DNA of 64,000 bases from the NCBI GenBank assembly GCA_030161315.1, contig BSQW01000001.1, forward strand, positions 3,596,001-3,660,000, given 5' to 3'. This DNA is from Eutrema japonicum (Eukaryota > Streptophyta > Magnoliopsida > Brassicales > Brassicaceae). Both the position numbers and the translations under genes were made by a program. The notes under the pieces are model-generated. The model saw nothing but the letters and a program-made list of their open reading frames with translations, was not told where the DNA came from and made no database searches. Shown here one piece after another: positions 33,715 to 43,222 of this stretch. How positions within the stretch are numbered: position 1 is the first letter of the stretch; each line of letters begins with the position of its first letter.

Positions 33715-34382
33715 TAGTTTATTTAATTTCAGAGTTTTATTTTTAACAATTTTGACAGAGTGGAAAATAGTTAGTATTTTGTAAGAGTGTTGTTGCTGTG
33801 AATCTAAATCCTATATAACACATGTTGTTAACAAAAACAAACATGTTTTAGAGAATAACTGAAAAAATTATGTTTTGTAAATCAGCAATAATACAATAAC
33901 TAGACACATAAAAGTAAATAACTTTAATACAACAAAAAGTCTAAATATATGTGATATATTTTTTAATTAAAAAGTATCAATATTTTCACTTGATTAAAAT
34001 TTTATATGGGTTAATATACTTGGTGCGTTTGTTTAGAACCGTGGTTAGAAAACACCAGTAGCTTTTTTTCTAGATAGGCGGCCCATGCAACCAATTGTGC
34101 TAGCATTCTAACCCAAAAAACAAATATTGCGCCGATAAGGAATTATTAATTTGAAAATCTAACTTTTTTTTTCCGTCTAAATCTTGAAAATCTAACAATA
34201 AGTGATATACTTCTCTTTTTGGTTTTTCAAGAAGTAATATAGACTTTGTGTAGAATAAATAATCATTGTTTTCTTGGAAAATTGTAATCCGGGAGATAAA
34301 ATTTCAATATATATGTTTGTTGAGTTTGATGCTCTTGAATTTGATACTCTGTAAATCAATTATTTTTTTCAATCATCAAACT
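33715..34382. repeat. Tandem-duplication unit 1, part before the retroelement
   Basis: Positions about 33868-34382 match about 41644-42130 almost base for base, with small indels. Shared landmarks are TTGTAAATCAGCAA, GTCTAAATATATGTGATAT, TAGAACCGTGGTTAG and CTAGATAGG. The unit is interrupted at 34382 by the LTR retrotransposon and resumes at 38532. Confidence 0.85.
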
Positions 34383-34955
34383 TGTTGATCCGTAAATCAC
34401 ACAAAAAAAGGGTAAAACAGTACTTTTAATCGGAATCTCGTTTATTGATCTAAGTCGGCAGTTACAACAGAGTTTAAGTAAGAAGGCAAAGACAAAAGAC
34501 TTGAGATCGGTAATGAGCTTTCTCTTGTATTCTCTGTCTCTGCGGAAGTTGTGTCCCCTTGAATGAGGCGATGGCCTCCTTATTTATAGTGTCTTTGAGG
34601 CGGTTGAAAGGAAGATTTCTCCTTTTCCGAGTTCGATTAGGAAGAGGAAATCTTCCGGTTTTCTCGCCGAGATAAGGATAAATTCCTGATATCTCGACGA
34701 GTCGACCCAAGGGAATATTTCCTTTTCCGAGATCGGTGGGAAAAGGGAAATATTCCGGTTTCATCTGTTGTAACGGACCGGACTTGTGATGGGCCTAGAT
34801 CGGTAGCCGAGGTGGGCTTTCAACGAGATTCCGAGCTCGGCCCAATGTTTTCGGGCCGACTTATCCTCGATCCGAACCATCGTAAACCGGTCTTGATTGA
34901 ACCGATCTCGGTTCGAACCGAGTTAAACCAGGGGGTGCTAATCCCCCCTATAACA
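34383..34955 (-). repeat. 3' LTR (left in window)
   Basis: 573 bp starting TGTTGATCCGTAAATC and ending CCTATAACA as read on the plus strand. The only difference seen from the other LTR is G/A at 34483 against 38059 (AAGAAGGCA against AAGAAAGCA). Confidence 0.95.
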
Positions 34956-34970
34956 ATTGGTCCCCCCCTC
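34956..34970 (-). other. Polypurine tract
   Basis: On the minus strand the sequence directly before the 3' LTR reads GAGGGGGGGACCAAT, the usual plus-strand primer site of LTR elements. Confidence 0.8.
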
Positions 34971-35069
34971 AGTTCGGCGAGGGAGTTTATGAGTTCGGCG
35001 AATTTTTGGGGAGTATTCTTTAGCTCGGTTAAAACTGAGATCGGTATGATCTGATCAGATTCTATTTCG

Positions 35070-35336
35070 AGTTCGCCTTGATGATACGAACTGTACGAGT
35101 TCGGCGAACTGACTGAGTTCGGCTTGATGATACGAACTGTACGAGTTCGGCGAACTGGCTGAGTTCGGCTTGATGATACGAACTGTACGAGTTCGGCTTG
35201 ATGATACGAACCGTACGAGTTCGGCGAACTGTTTAAGTTCGGCTTGATGATACGAACTGTACGAGTTCGGCGAACTGCTTGAGTTCGGCTTGATGATACG
35301 AACCGTACGAGTTCGGCGAACTGCTTAAGTTCGGCT
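35070..35336. repeat. 46-bp tandem array inside the retroelement
   Basis: About six units with period 46 (starts near 35071, 35117, 35163, 35191 (after a shortened 28-bp unit), 35237, 35283). Each contains GTTCGGCTTGATGATACGAA, then YGTACGAGTTCGGCGAACTG. Confidence 0.9.
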
Positions 35337-35574
35337 TGAAAGGACGGATCCTCTTTAGATTGGGGTTCTTACGGTTGAATCGATTTTACAAACTTTCGAA
35401 TTCGGTGAGTTTTTGGTATCGAGCTCTGATATATTTGAAGTCGTACTTTATACGACTTCTCAAACTTGTCGTACACAGTGGTGCCGTAAATAGTACGGTC
35501 TTAGCCGGGTGAAGAGGACAAGTTCGACTGAACCTGCTCAAGGTCGGCAATCCATATTGTAGATCGGCTTATCG

Positions 35575-35668
35575 ATTTTGCGGTTGTTGAGAAACCGGTT
35601 TACTGGTTTTTGCGACTGTTGAGAAATCGGCTTATTAGTTTTTGCGACTGTTGAGAAGTCGGCTTAGA
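35575..35668. repeat. About 32-bp tandem array inside the retroelement
   Basis: Three units built on TTTTGCGRYTGTTGAGAARYCGG followed by TTTACTGG, CTTATTAG or CTTAGATT. Confidence 0.8.
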
Positions 35669-35942
35669 TTTGCGAGGAAGGACGTTCGGCTTGACCCTAG
35701 AGTTTAGTTTAAGAGTACGTGAACAGCTCATCTTAATATGCTCTAGGTTTTCTCACATTGAATCCGAGTGTGCAAGACGGGCTCGGCTTATTTGGCTCGG
35801 ATAATCTGAGAAGTTGGTGCGAGACTGATCTCGGCTTTGAATGTGGAAAGTGTATTATCCATTGCACCATGAGGATGCGTGCGAGCTAAGCTCGGCTTTA
35901 TCAGATCGCCTGGCCAGGACGTTGATATGGGAACCGTTGGTG

Positions 35943-36240
35943 GTCCAAAATGCGAACTGTTTGGAGTTCGGCAAACATAAAGTTTGGCTTAAAATACGAA
36001 CTGTTGGAGTTCGGCAAACATAAAGTTTGGCTTTTTAAAATACGAACTGTTGGAGTTCGGCAAACATAAAGTTTGGCTTTAGAAAATACGAACTGCTGGA
36101 GTTCGGCAAACATAAAGTTTGGCTTTAGAAAATACGAACTGCTGGAGTTCGGCAAACATAAAATTTGGCTTTGAAAATACGAACTGTTGGAGTTCGGCAA
36201 ACATAAAGTTTGGCTTTGAAGGTACGAACTGTACGAGTTC
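35943..36240. repeat. About 45-bp tandem array inside the retroelement
   Basis: Seven units, period 44-47. Each has AATACGAACTGTTGGAGTTC, then GGCAAACATAAAGTTTGGCTT. The number of T/A at the join varies, so the array cannot keep a single frame. Confidence 0.9.
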
Positions 36241-36383
36241 GGTAGAATGCCTTGGTAAAATTTTATTAATGTTATAGCTGCGCCTTGTGAGGGCTGCCTA
36301 CGTACCTTCGAAAGAAGGATCAAGCCATTCGTAGTTCATATGGTATTAGAATCGAGCGTATGTGTAGTAGCTCGGTGATCTTT

Positions 36384-36451
36384 TTTTTGCGAGCGTTTGG
36401 AGCTCGGGAGCGTTTGGAGCTCGGTTCTTGTAGTGCGAGCGTTTGGAGCTC

Positions 36452-36489
<38 letters not shown>
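36384..36489. repeat. GCGAGCGTTTGGAGCTCGG triplet and poly(T) run
   Basis: Three copies of a GAGCGTTTGGAGCTCGG unit followed by an uninterrupted run of about 33 T ending where the gag stop begins. On the element's own strand this is an A-run directly after gag. Confidence 0.85.
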
Positions 36490-36492
<3 letters not shown>

Positions 36493-37894
36493 GGCGCGGT
36501 CTGTTCGAGGGTTGGAAGGCTCCTTCGACTGGAACTTCCCCCTTTTTGTACTTCATCATCAGGAACTCCTGTAGATGTCGGCACTCTTCGGTTGAATGAT
36601 TTCCATACCGGTTATGGAAATTGCAGTACGGTGCGGATTCAGTGTTGTCGGGCTCTGTTGGCTCATCCGACCGAACCCAAGTGTTTGACCAGGATTGCTG
36701 GGTTTGGACCGCATTGACGGGTTGTTTCGGGGGAACGTATAGTTTGTCTTTCTCGGATCTTTCTTCCTCCTCCATGATGAAGATATGCGCCCTGTGCAGG
36801 ATGTCCTCCAATGTCTTTGGATTATTGCGTTTGATCTCCCTGTGAAAGTCCGATTCGTACCAGGTGGCTTTGTAAAGAGCCTCGATTGCGGCTTCGTCGT
36901 CGATCGTGCAATGGGATACAACCGTTTTGAAACGTTCCATGAAGTTGCGTAGGGGCTCGTCCTGCTTCTGTTCGAGGGCCCAGAGTTCGGCGTTCTTTGT
37001 TTTCTGCTTGACAAACATGGTGAAGCGTTTGAGGAATTTGGTAGTGAGCTCGTTATAGCTGTTCACCGAACTTGGCTCGAGCGTCGAAAACCAATCGAGC
37101 GCGGCTCCGGATAAGTTTTCGACGAATAGTTGGCACATGGCTGCGTTCTTCTCGGTTTCCGAGCCGAAACGAAATCGGTTCATTGTGATGACAAACGAAG
37201 TCAAGAAGTTTTTAGGATCGGTAAACCCGTCGTATGGTGTGATCTTGACTCTTTCTAATCGCCGGACGGGAGTGTTGATGATCGTGTCGGTAAACGGTGT
37301 CCTCTGTGACTCCTGAATTACCCGGTCGATTTCCGGTGCCGAACTTGCAGCCTGGTGGACTTTGGTCCGCATCTCTTGCAGTTGGGCCTGTACCTTGGCG
37401 AATTCCAAATTTATGGCAGCTTGGTCTGTGATGTTAATTTCCGAACCGGACGCGGATCTTCTTGTCGGCATGTCGATCGTGCCTGGGGGTTGAGCGTCGG
37501 TTAAGTCGGACAAGAGATTTCGGCGTAACGTGTTTTCGTTGGCGGGGGTGATCGGGTTTGGTTCGAGGATACCGGTCTGGTTTCGGTGTTCGAAGTGGGA
37601 TGCTATCAGTGAAGTGATCCGCTCTTCGTTCCTTTTGTTGATCTCGGCGAACTGTGCCGCCATGGCCTCCATAAAGACGGTCGGATCCGTGAATATCGAA
37701 GCAGCCGGAGGCGGCGGAAGAGTTGTCGGGGGGTTGGTTTGATTATCCCCTTCAATAAGTGAGTTCGGAGGAAGCCCTCCTCCGTTTGTTGGTAGCTCGG
37801 TATTGACTGGATTGGGTTCGTCAGCGCGCGGGTTTTGACCGTTGTTGTCCGAGCTGTCGACGAGGGCTGCGGTGGTATCGACTGGAAGAACCAT
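36488..37894 (-). CDS. Gag polyprotein of the LTR retrotransposon
   Basis: Intact 468-aa ORF. The N-terminal third is Pro/Asn/Thr-rich. A retrotransposon-gag core follows from about residue 215: VKITPYDGFTDPKNFLTSF, FVENLSGAALDWFSTLEP, ELTTKFLKRF and EPLRNFMERFKTVV. A C-x2-C/H-type knuckle-like motif (PYCNFHNRYGNHSTEEC) lies near the end. This arrangement is seen in Ty3/gypsy elements of the Tat/Athila side of the tree. The protein would form the particle shell and bind RNA. No pol frame follows. The intact frame agrees with a very recent insertion. Confidence 0.92.
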
Positions 37895-37938
37895 TGCCGA
37901 ACTTCAATCAAACGATATCCGAAAGTACTGTTCTATTT

Positions 37939-37956
37939 TCCCCACAGTCGGCGCCA
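37939..37956 (-). other. Primer binding site
   Basis: On the minus strand TGGCGCCGACTGTGGGGA begins two bases after the 5' LTR. TGGCGCC-type PBSs pair with tRNA 3' ends and are common in plant Ty3/gypsy elements (tRNA-Asp type); the exact tRNA was not checked. Confidence 0.85.
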
Positions 37957-37958
37957 AT

Positions 37959-38531
37959 TGTTGATCCGTAAATCACACAAAAAAAGGGTAAAACAGTACT
38001 TTTAATCGGAATCTCGTTTATTGATCTAAGTCGGCAGTTACAACAGAGTTTAAGTAAGAAAGCAAAGACAAAAGACTTGAGATCGGTAATGAGCTTTCTC
38101 TTGTATTCTCTGTCTCTGCGGAAGTTGTGTCCCCTTGAATGAGGCGATGGCCTCCTTATTTATAGTGTCTTTGAGGCGGTTGAAAGGAAGATTTCTCCTT
38201 TTCCGAGTTCGATTAGGAAGAGGAAATCTTCCGGTTTTCTCGCCGAGATAAGGATAAATTCCTGATATCTCGACGAGTCGACCCAAGGGAATATTTCCTT
38301 TTCCGAGATCGGTGGGAAAAGGGAAATATTCCGGTTTCATCTGTTGTAACGGACCGGACTTGTGATGGGCCTAGATCGGTAGCCGAGGTGGGCTTTCAAC
38401 GAGATTCCGAGCTCGGCCCAATGTTTTCGGGCCGACTTATCCTCGATCCGAACCATCGTAAACCGGTCTTGATTGAACCGATCTCGGTTCGAACCGAGTT
38501 AAACCAGGGGGTGCTAATCCCCCCTATAACA
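37959..38531 (-). repeat. 5' LTR (right in window)
   Basis: 573 bp, same ends and length as the left LTR. The internal 96-codon open frame present in both LTRs has no protein-like features and is not counted as a gene. Confidence 0.95.
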
Positions 38532-38732
38532 AAACTCAATATTCCATTACTGAGTTTGATACTTTATTTGAAACCAAGGTTGATAAAAGTTATACGCACA
38601 AAAATAAAGAAAGAAAATAACGTGAACAATAATACTCCCCGAGGTGATGGTAGTAATAATTGAATACTTCGCAAAAGCCATTACATAGATAGAATTAATA
38701 AATAAAAAATCACAGAAAAAATAATAATAATA

Positions 38733-38974
38733 CTTCCTCCGTTCTGAATTAACTGATGTTTTAGAGAGTTTTTTTTTTATAAATTGATGTTCTCACTTAC
38801 CAATGCAAAATTAAATAATTTTTAGCTATTTTTGACCAATTACATTTTATAAACTATTTGTTCATTGGTTCAGATGAATAATAAATGAGGTTTTAGTATA
38901 GAAAAAATAAAAATTAATTGTTTCATTAATTTGTGTGCATACTAATAAAACATCACTTAATTCAGAACAGAGAT
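38733..38974. mobile_element. Stowaway-like MITE with empty site in the paralogous copy
   Basis: Flanked by TA. Left end CTTCCTCCGTTCTGAATTAA, right end (other strand) ATCTCTGTTCTGAATTAA. In the duplicated segment at about 42285 the flanks (CAGAAAAAATAATAAT, then TATATATGCATG) are contiguous apart from TA repeats. Confidence 0.88.
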
Positions 38975-39024
38975 TATATATATATGCATGTAACTCCCCG
39001 AGGTGATGGTAGCGATGATGTTAT

Positions 39025-39956
39025 TTAGACAGTATCCTTTGTTTTGAAAGTCTGAGTTTTCGATGACCCGTTGACTTTTTCTGTAACTCGTTAATACAGA
39101 AAAAAAAAATTAGCAATTCATTAAATAAATATGTAATCTATATAGAATGTAATAAGTTACTTTGATTGTTGATGATGCACTTCAAGTCATCTGATTTGGC
39201 TCGAGAAACTAGGAGGCAATTTCAAGTTTTAGATTTTAGATTCTAATTTCAGAAATATCAAAACAAGGACACGCATCCGTTGTAAAAAAGTATTTTTGAG
39301 TTTGAATATAATTTTATATTTATTCAAAAATAAAAAAATAAGTTACCTTGTCCAACACTTAGAGCCTTTTTTGTTTTGTGCCTCAGATAGAAATAGTATA
39401 TAACACAGATGATCACAATGGTAACCACAATAACTGCGATTGTGATTCCAACATGGGCTGCAACATTCAATGATCCTCCTTTATTGCTCTTTTTTTTTGT
39501 TCGAACCTGCAATAGAATTAATTAAGTTTCTATATATCATATCATATCATATCAAATTCAGTCTAGTAAATGCTTAAGAATATCTAATAAAATGAAAGCA
39601 ATTTTGTTTAGTTTATTTATAAAACCTTTTTTACTCTTGGAAGCTTTATTCACAACAACTTTTGAGCCAGCGACTAGAGCTTGAAGACTTCGAGCTTTCC
39701 CTGGATCTTCAACATCGATCATCGAAGATCCTTGATTACTCGTAGCCATAAAATATGATTCATCGTCTTGTCTAAACAGAGAGAAAGCAAACCAATATGT
39801 TTGTAAGTAGTTTTGGCCATATATGAAACAAGTGGAAAGTCGATTTGTTAGGTTTTCTTACTGGAAGACAGCATCTCTTGTGGAAAGAGTATATCCTGAA
39901 GTTAGAGAGAGGGAGAGAAGTACGAGGAGGACGGTGAGAAGAATATTGGAAGCCAT
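39025..39956 (-). pseudogene. Small signal-peptide/single-TM protein gene, copy A (frameshifted)
   Basis: Four exons: 39862-39956, 39626-39771, 39347-39506 and 39025-39080. Exon 1 encodes a signal peptide (MASNILLTVLLVLLSLSLTSG). Exon 2 encodes a short ectodomain (YFMATSNQGSSMIDVEDPGK, then ARSLQALVAGSKVVV). Exon 3 encodes a Lys-rich stretch and one TM helix (ITIAVIVVTIVIICVIYYFY), then RHKTKKALSVGQ. Exon 4 encodes a short polar tail ending KTKDTV. Exon 2 ends in phase 1, but the start of exon 3 (an A-run near 39488-39498) is shorter than in copy B, so the correct splice runs into a stop after about nine codons, before the TM helix. Exons 1, 3 and 4 have the same or nearly the same size as in copy B. 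I do not recognise the family; the position fits the small transmembrane-protein loci At1g07680/At1g07690. Confidence 0.65.
39161..39336. mobile_element. 176-bp insertion with 10-bp target duplication in intron 3 of copy A
   Basis: AATAAGTTAC occurs at 39151-39160 and 39337-39346. Copy B has this sequence only once, at the same place (about 42485-42494). The inserted DNA ends in an A/T-rich tail (AAAAATAAAAAAAT), so a retroposed fragment is likely. The splice donor of exon 3 lies inside the duplicated target and is preserved. Confidence 0.85.
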
Positions 39957-40499
39957 TAAGTTGTCGCTTTGTGTGTTCTGCCAGTGTGGTGGAAAATATG
40001 TAAGATTTTGTGATTTTGAACCAGAAACGTGAAATTGTTCTCAGAATATCAAAAGAAGAGAGGTTGAATCTAATATCCTGAAAACATTGTTTATTGCTCT
40101 TATTTGATCGAATCATGTTTGCTCTCTTCTGAGCATACATATCTATAGCTAAAGACTTAACATTACTTATTCTCTTCTAAACCAAAAAATGATAAATCTA
40201 ATAAAGTAAAACTTATATCTTATTGTGGAGCATTACCTTTTAATTAATTAACTAGGTTTTGCACTCACTTTTTACGTGTGGATATTTTTTAATATTATTT
40301 TGATAAAATTATATGTTACAAATCATATTTATTGAGATATTATTTTGTGTAGATTGGTAATTGAAATAATATATATATATATATATTGTAGTTTTAATCT
40401 CATAAATTAGATATAGTTGGTGATGTTTTAACGGTTTTGTTTTGAATATATATATGTCCCGTTTGAAAAAACATATTATTTGATAGAATACTTATAACT
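39957..40499. other. Upstream region of copy A
   Basis: AT-rich, with (TA)n at about 40369-40386. It has no equivalent of the two further small genes found upstream of copy B (44470-46019), which suggests a deletion in unit 1 if the duplication originally included them. Confidence 0.4.
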
Positions 40500-40987
40500 T
40501 AGTATACCAAATCCAACTAAAAATGTATGTATACAAAAACATAAAGTAATGCTGTGCAAGTCATCAACTTCCCGTATTTTACCCATTCGAAAGTTATAAT
40601 CCAACTTTGAATTTCTATATATATTTGTTTGATAAAATAAAGTAATGGGGTGCAAGTCATCAACTTCCCGTATTTTACACATTCTAAAGTTATAATCCAA
40701 CTTTGAATTTCTATATATATTTGTTTGATAAAATAACGTTTTGCAGAAGTAGTCCAATATATGGCATTCTTTAAGTTTTGGATGAAATTTATAAAAACGC
40801 GAGATGAGGTTTTGAATTTAAGAACTAGTCCAATATATGGAACCAATTTTATGATGAAATTTTGATACACAGTATTGTACGTTACTGTTTGTTGAATGTC
40901 GAGATGCTCTGTAGTCGAGTACAAGAATACGTATATAGAAGTTACAACTAAAAAATCATATTCGAAAGAATCATGAAAAAGCATAGA
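40500..40987. repeat. Duplicated block D1 with internal 95-bp tandem repeat
   Basis: Matches 46750-47142. Inside it a unit of about 95 bp (GTGCAAGTCATCAACTT, then CCGTATTTTAC, ATTTCTATATATATTTG) is present twice here (about 40545-40640 and 40641-40736) and once at about 46800. The similarity ends at CATAGAA in both places; here it is followed directly by the NOT2-derived segment. Confidence 0.88.
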
Positions 40988-41144
40988 AATCCCGACGAAA
41001 AAAACTACCCAAGGTGGAGACGAAATCGGAAAATTAAAATCCGTTGATTTTCTCTATATTATGTTGGACCGTCCTACTTCGGAACTCGGAAATTAAACGA
41101 ATAATTTAAAGGGTAATTTTTCTTTCTTTCCTTCTATCTCTATA
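40988..41144. repeat. Displaced copy of the NOT2 5' segment
   Basis: Derived from the NOT2 leader/promoter at 33275-33450 (shared blocks listed there). It lies 8 kb away from NOT2, with no NOT2 coding exon attached, and is truncated by a Helitron-like insert at about 41145. Confidence 0.85.
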
Positions 41145-41630
41145 ATATTATTTAAGAATACATTTTTAAAAATGAACTTTGTTTTATAAGTTATTACATG
41201 AAATACCATTACAAATAACAAATAATAATTAAAATAGGAAATGATATAATATTCTTTTAAAATTATTGATTAAAATATAAAAAGTATATATTTTTATTAA
41301 AAAGGATATTTCTCATTTAATTTCTTAATTATTTTTAATACTATATATTTTAAAATAATAATCAATTCATATATATTCAAAGAAGAAAAAAATTTATTCA
41401 AAATCTTACGATGGGTTTCACTATAATTTATTATATTTTATTAGAATATATATCAAAACAAAAGTTGAAAAATATTTTACTAATTTTATAAAAAGTTAGA
41501 CACAAAAAACTATTTTTTTTAAGAGTTCGTAAACTAACCACAAAAACTAGAATCATTTAATGGTGCATATTAGAGTTATGTTTTCAAAATTATAAGTTTT
41601 TGCGGGTTAGTCCATATAATAATCTTGAAA
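41145..41630 (+). mobile_element. Helitron-like repeat (copy 2, 3' truncated)
   Basis: Begins TCTCTATAATATTATTTAAG after A, then follows the same order of blocks as 6625-7305 up to TTGCGGGTTAGTCC. The final part present in copies 1 and 3 is missing. It is absent from unit 1. Confidence 0.6.
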
Positions 41631-42342
41631 GTATAACTAAAAATGATGTTTTGTAAATCAGCAAGAATACAATAACTAGGCACATGAAAGTAAATAATTT
41701 TAATACAACAAAAAGTCTAAATATATGTGATATATTTTTTAATTAAAAAATTATCAATATTTTCACTTGATTAAAATTTTATATGGGTTAATTAATATAC
41801 TTGGTGCGTTTATTTAGAACCGTGGTTAGAAAACACCACTAGTTTTTTTTCCTAGATAGGCCCATGCAACCAATTGTGCTAGCATTTTTAACAAAACAGA
41901 AAAACAAATACCGCGCCGATAAGGAATTATTAATTTGAAAATCTAACAATAAGTGATATACTTCTCTTTTTGGTTTTTCAAGAAGTAATATAGACTTTGT
42001 GTAGGATAAATAATCATTGTTTTCTTGGAAAATTGTAATCTAGGAGATAAAATTTCAATATATATGTTTGTTGAATTTGATGCTCTTGAATTTGATACTC
42101 TTTAAATCATTTTTTTTTATTATCAAACTCAATATTCCATTACTGAGTTTGATACTTTATTTGAAACCAAGGTTGATAAAAGTTATACGCACAAAAAGAA
42201 AAAATAACGTGAACAATAATTGAATACTTCGCAAAACCATTACATATAGAATTAATAAATAAAAAATCACAGAAAAAATAATAATATATATATATATATA
42301 TATGCATGTAACTCCCCGAGGTGATGGTAGCGATGATGTTCT
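41631..42342. repeat. Tandem-duplication unit 2, part before copy B
   Basis: Counterpart of 33868-34382 joined to 38532-39024. It retains the uninterrupted target sites of the LTR element (about 42126) and of the MITE (about 42285). (TA)n lies at about 42285-42303. Confidence 0.88.
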
Positions 42343-43120
42343 TTAGACAGTATCCTCTGTTTTGGAAGTCTGAGTTTCCGATGACCCGTTGATTTTTTCT
42401 GTAACAGTTCGTCAATACAAAAAGAGAAAAGAAAATAATTAATTAGCAATTCATTAAATAAATACGTTACTCTATATAGAATGTAATAAGTTACCTTGTC
42501 CAACACTTAGAGCCTTTTTTGTTTTATGCCTCAGATAGAAAAAGTATATAACACAGATGATCACAATGGTAACCACAATAGCTGCGATTATGATTCCGAC
42601 AAGGGCTGAAACTTCCAATGATCCTACTTTATTGCTCTTATGTTTTTTCTTCTTTGAACCTGCAATATAATTAATTAAGTTTGTATATATCATCATATCA
42701 TATCAAATTCAGTGTACTGAATGCTTAAGTATATCTAATCAAATGAAGCAATTTTGTTTAGTTTATAAACGCTTTTTTACTCTTGGTTGGAGTGCTCTTA
42801 GAAACTGCTTTATTCACAACAACTTTTGAGCCAGCGACTAGAGCTTGAAGACTTCGAGCTTTCCCTGGATCTTCAACATCGATCATCGAAGATCCTTGAT
42901 TACTCGTAGCCATAAAATATGATTCATCGTCTTGTCTAAACAGAGAGAAAGCAAACCAATATGTTTGTAAGTATTTTTGGCCATATATGAAACAAGTGGA
43001 AAGTCGATTTGTTAGGTTTTCTTACTTGAAGACAGCATCTCTTGTGGAAAGAGTATATCCTGAAGTTAGAGAGAGGGAGAGAAGTACGAGGAGGACGGTG
43101 AGAAGAAGATTGGAAGCCAT
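42343..43120 (-). pseudogene. Small signal-peptide/single-TM protein gene, copy B (splice donor lost)
   Basis: Exons: 43026-43120, 42772-42935, 42495-42659 and 42343-42398, in the same phases as copy A. Exon 1 is a signal peptide nearly identical to copy A. Exon 2 has six extra codons (VSKSTPT). Exon 3 keeps an intact frame through the TM helix (IIIAAIVVTIVIICVIYFFY). Exon 4 ends ETQTSKTEDTV. The intron 2 donor is changed: copy A reads AAAAAAG|GTTTTATAA, whereas here the sequence is AAAAAAGCGTTTATAA. The nearest GT, one base later, would shift the frame and stop before the TM helix. A use of another donor, or a functional truncated secreted product, is possible. Confidence 0.65.
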
Positions 43121-43184
43121 TAAAGTCGTCGCCTTGTGTATTCTGCCAGTGTGGTGGAAAATATATGAAGAACTATGGAAGAAG

Positions 43185-43189
43185 ATTTT

Positions 43190-43221
<32 letters not shown>

Positions 43222-43222
43222 G
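43185..43222 (-). promoter_or_regulatory. CT/TA microsatellite in the copy B promoter
   Basis: (CT)n followed by (TA)n about 65-100 bp upstream of the copy B ATG on the minus strand; it could supply a TATA element. Copy A lacks it: its upstream sequence diverges at about 40000. Confidence 0.5.

Larger units (their letters stand above)
34383..38531 (-). mobile_element. Young gag-only Ty3/gypsy-type LTR retrotransposon
   Basis: 4149 bp, minus-strand orientation. Two 573-bp direct LTRs (TG...CA) differ at one base that I can see. The target duplication is AAACT at 34378-34382 and 38532-38536. The uninterrupted site survives in the paralogous segment at about 42126, reading ATCAAACTCAATATTCC. 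Primer binding site and polypurine tract lie in the right places for minus orientation. The interior codes only for Gag; there is no protease, reverse transcriptase, RNase H or integrase, and the remaining 1.5 kb is short tandem repeats. It must have been moved by proteins of an autonomous relative. Confidence 0.97.

Noticed and set aside
34474..34764. 96-codon open frame in both LTRs (also 38050-38340)
   Set aside because: Same frame in both LTR copies because they are identical. No domain, and LTRs do not normally encode proteins.
35070..36240. Regularly spaced repeats that could suggest a CRISPR-like array
   Set aside because: The units are head-to-tail tandem repeats without unique spacers, lie inside a plant retrotransposon, and the genome is eukaryotic.
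35901..36323. 140-codon repetitive minus-strand open frame
   Set aside because: It is a chance read-through of the 45-bp tandem array; unit lengths of 44-47 mix frames, so no stable peptide is maintained.
38635..39010. Two copies of CTCCCCGAGGTGATGGTAG as a target-site duplication around the MITE
   Set aside because: The copy at about 38635 is a filler insertion absent from unit 2, and the MITE itself has TA target sites; the two copies are not symmetric around it.
40476..40984. Overlapping open frames of 93 and 155 codons on the minus strand
   Set aside because: They come from the 95-bp tandem duplication in block D1; the translated repeat (IYIEIQSWIIT) has no counterpart and block D2 does not preserve the frame.
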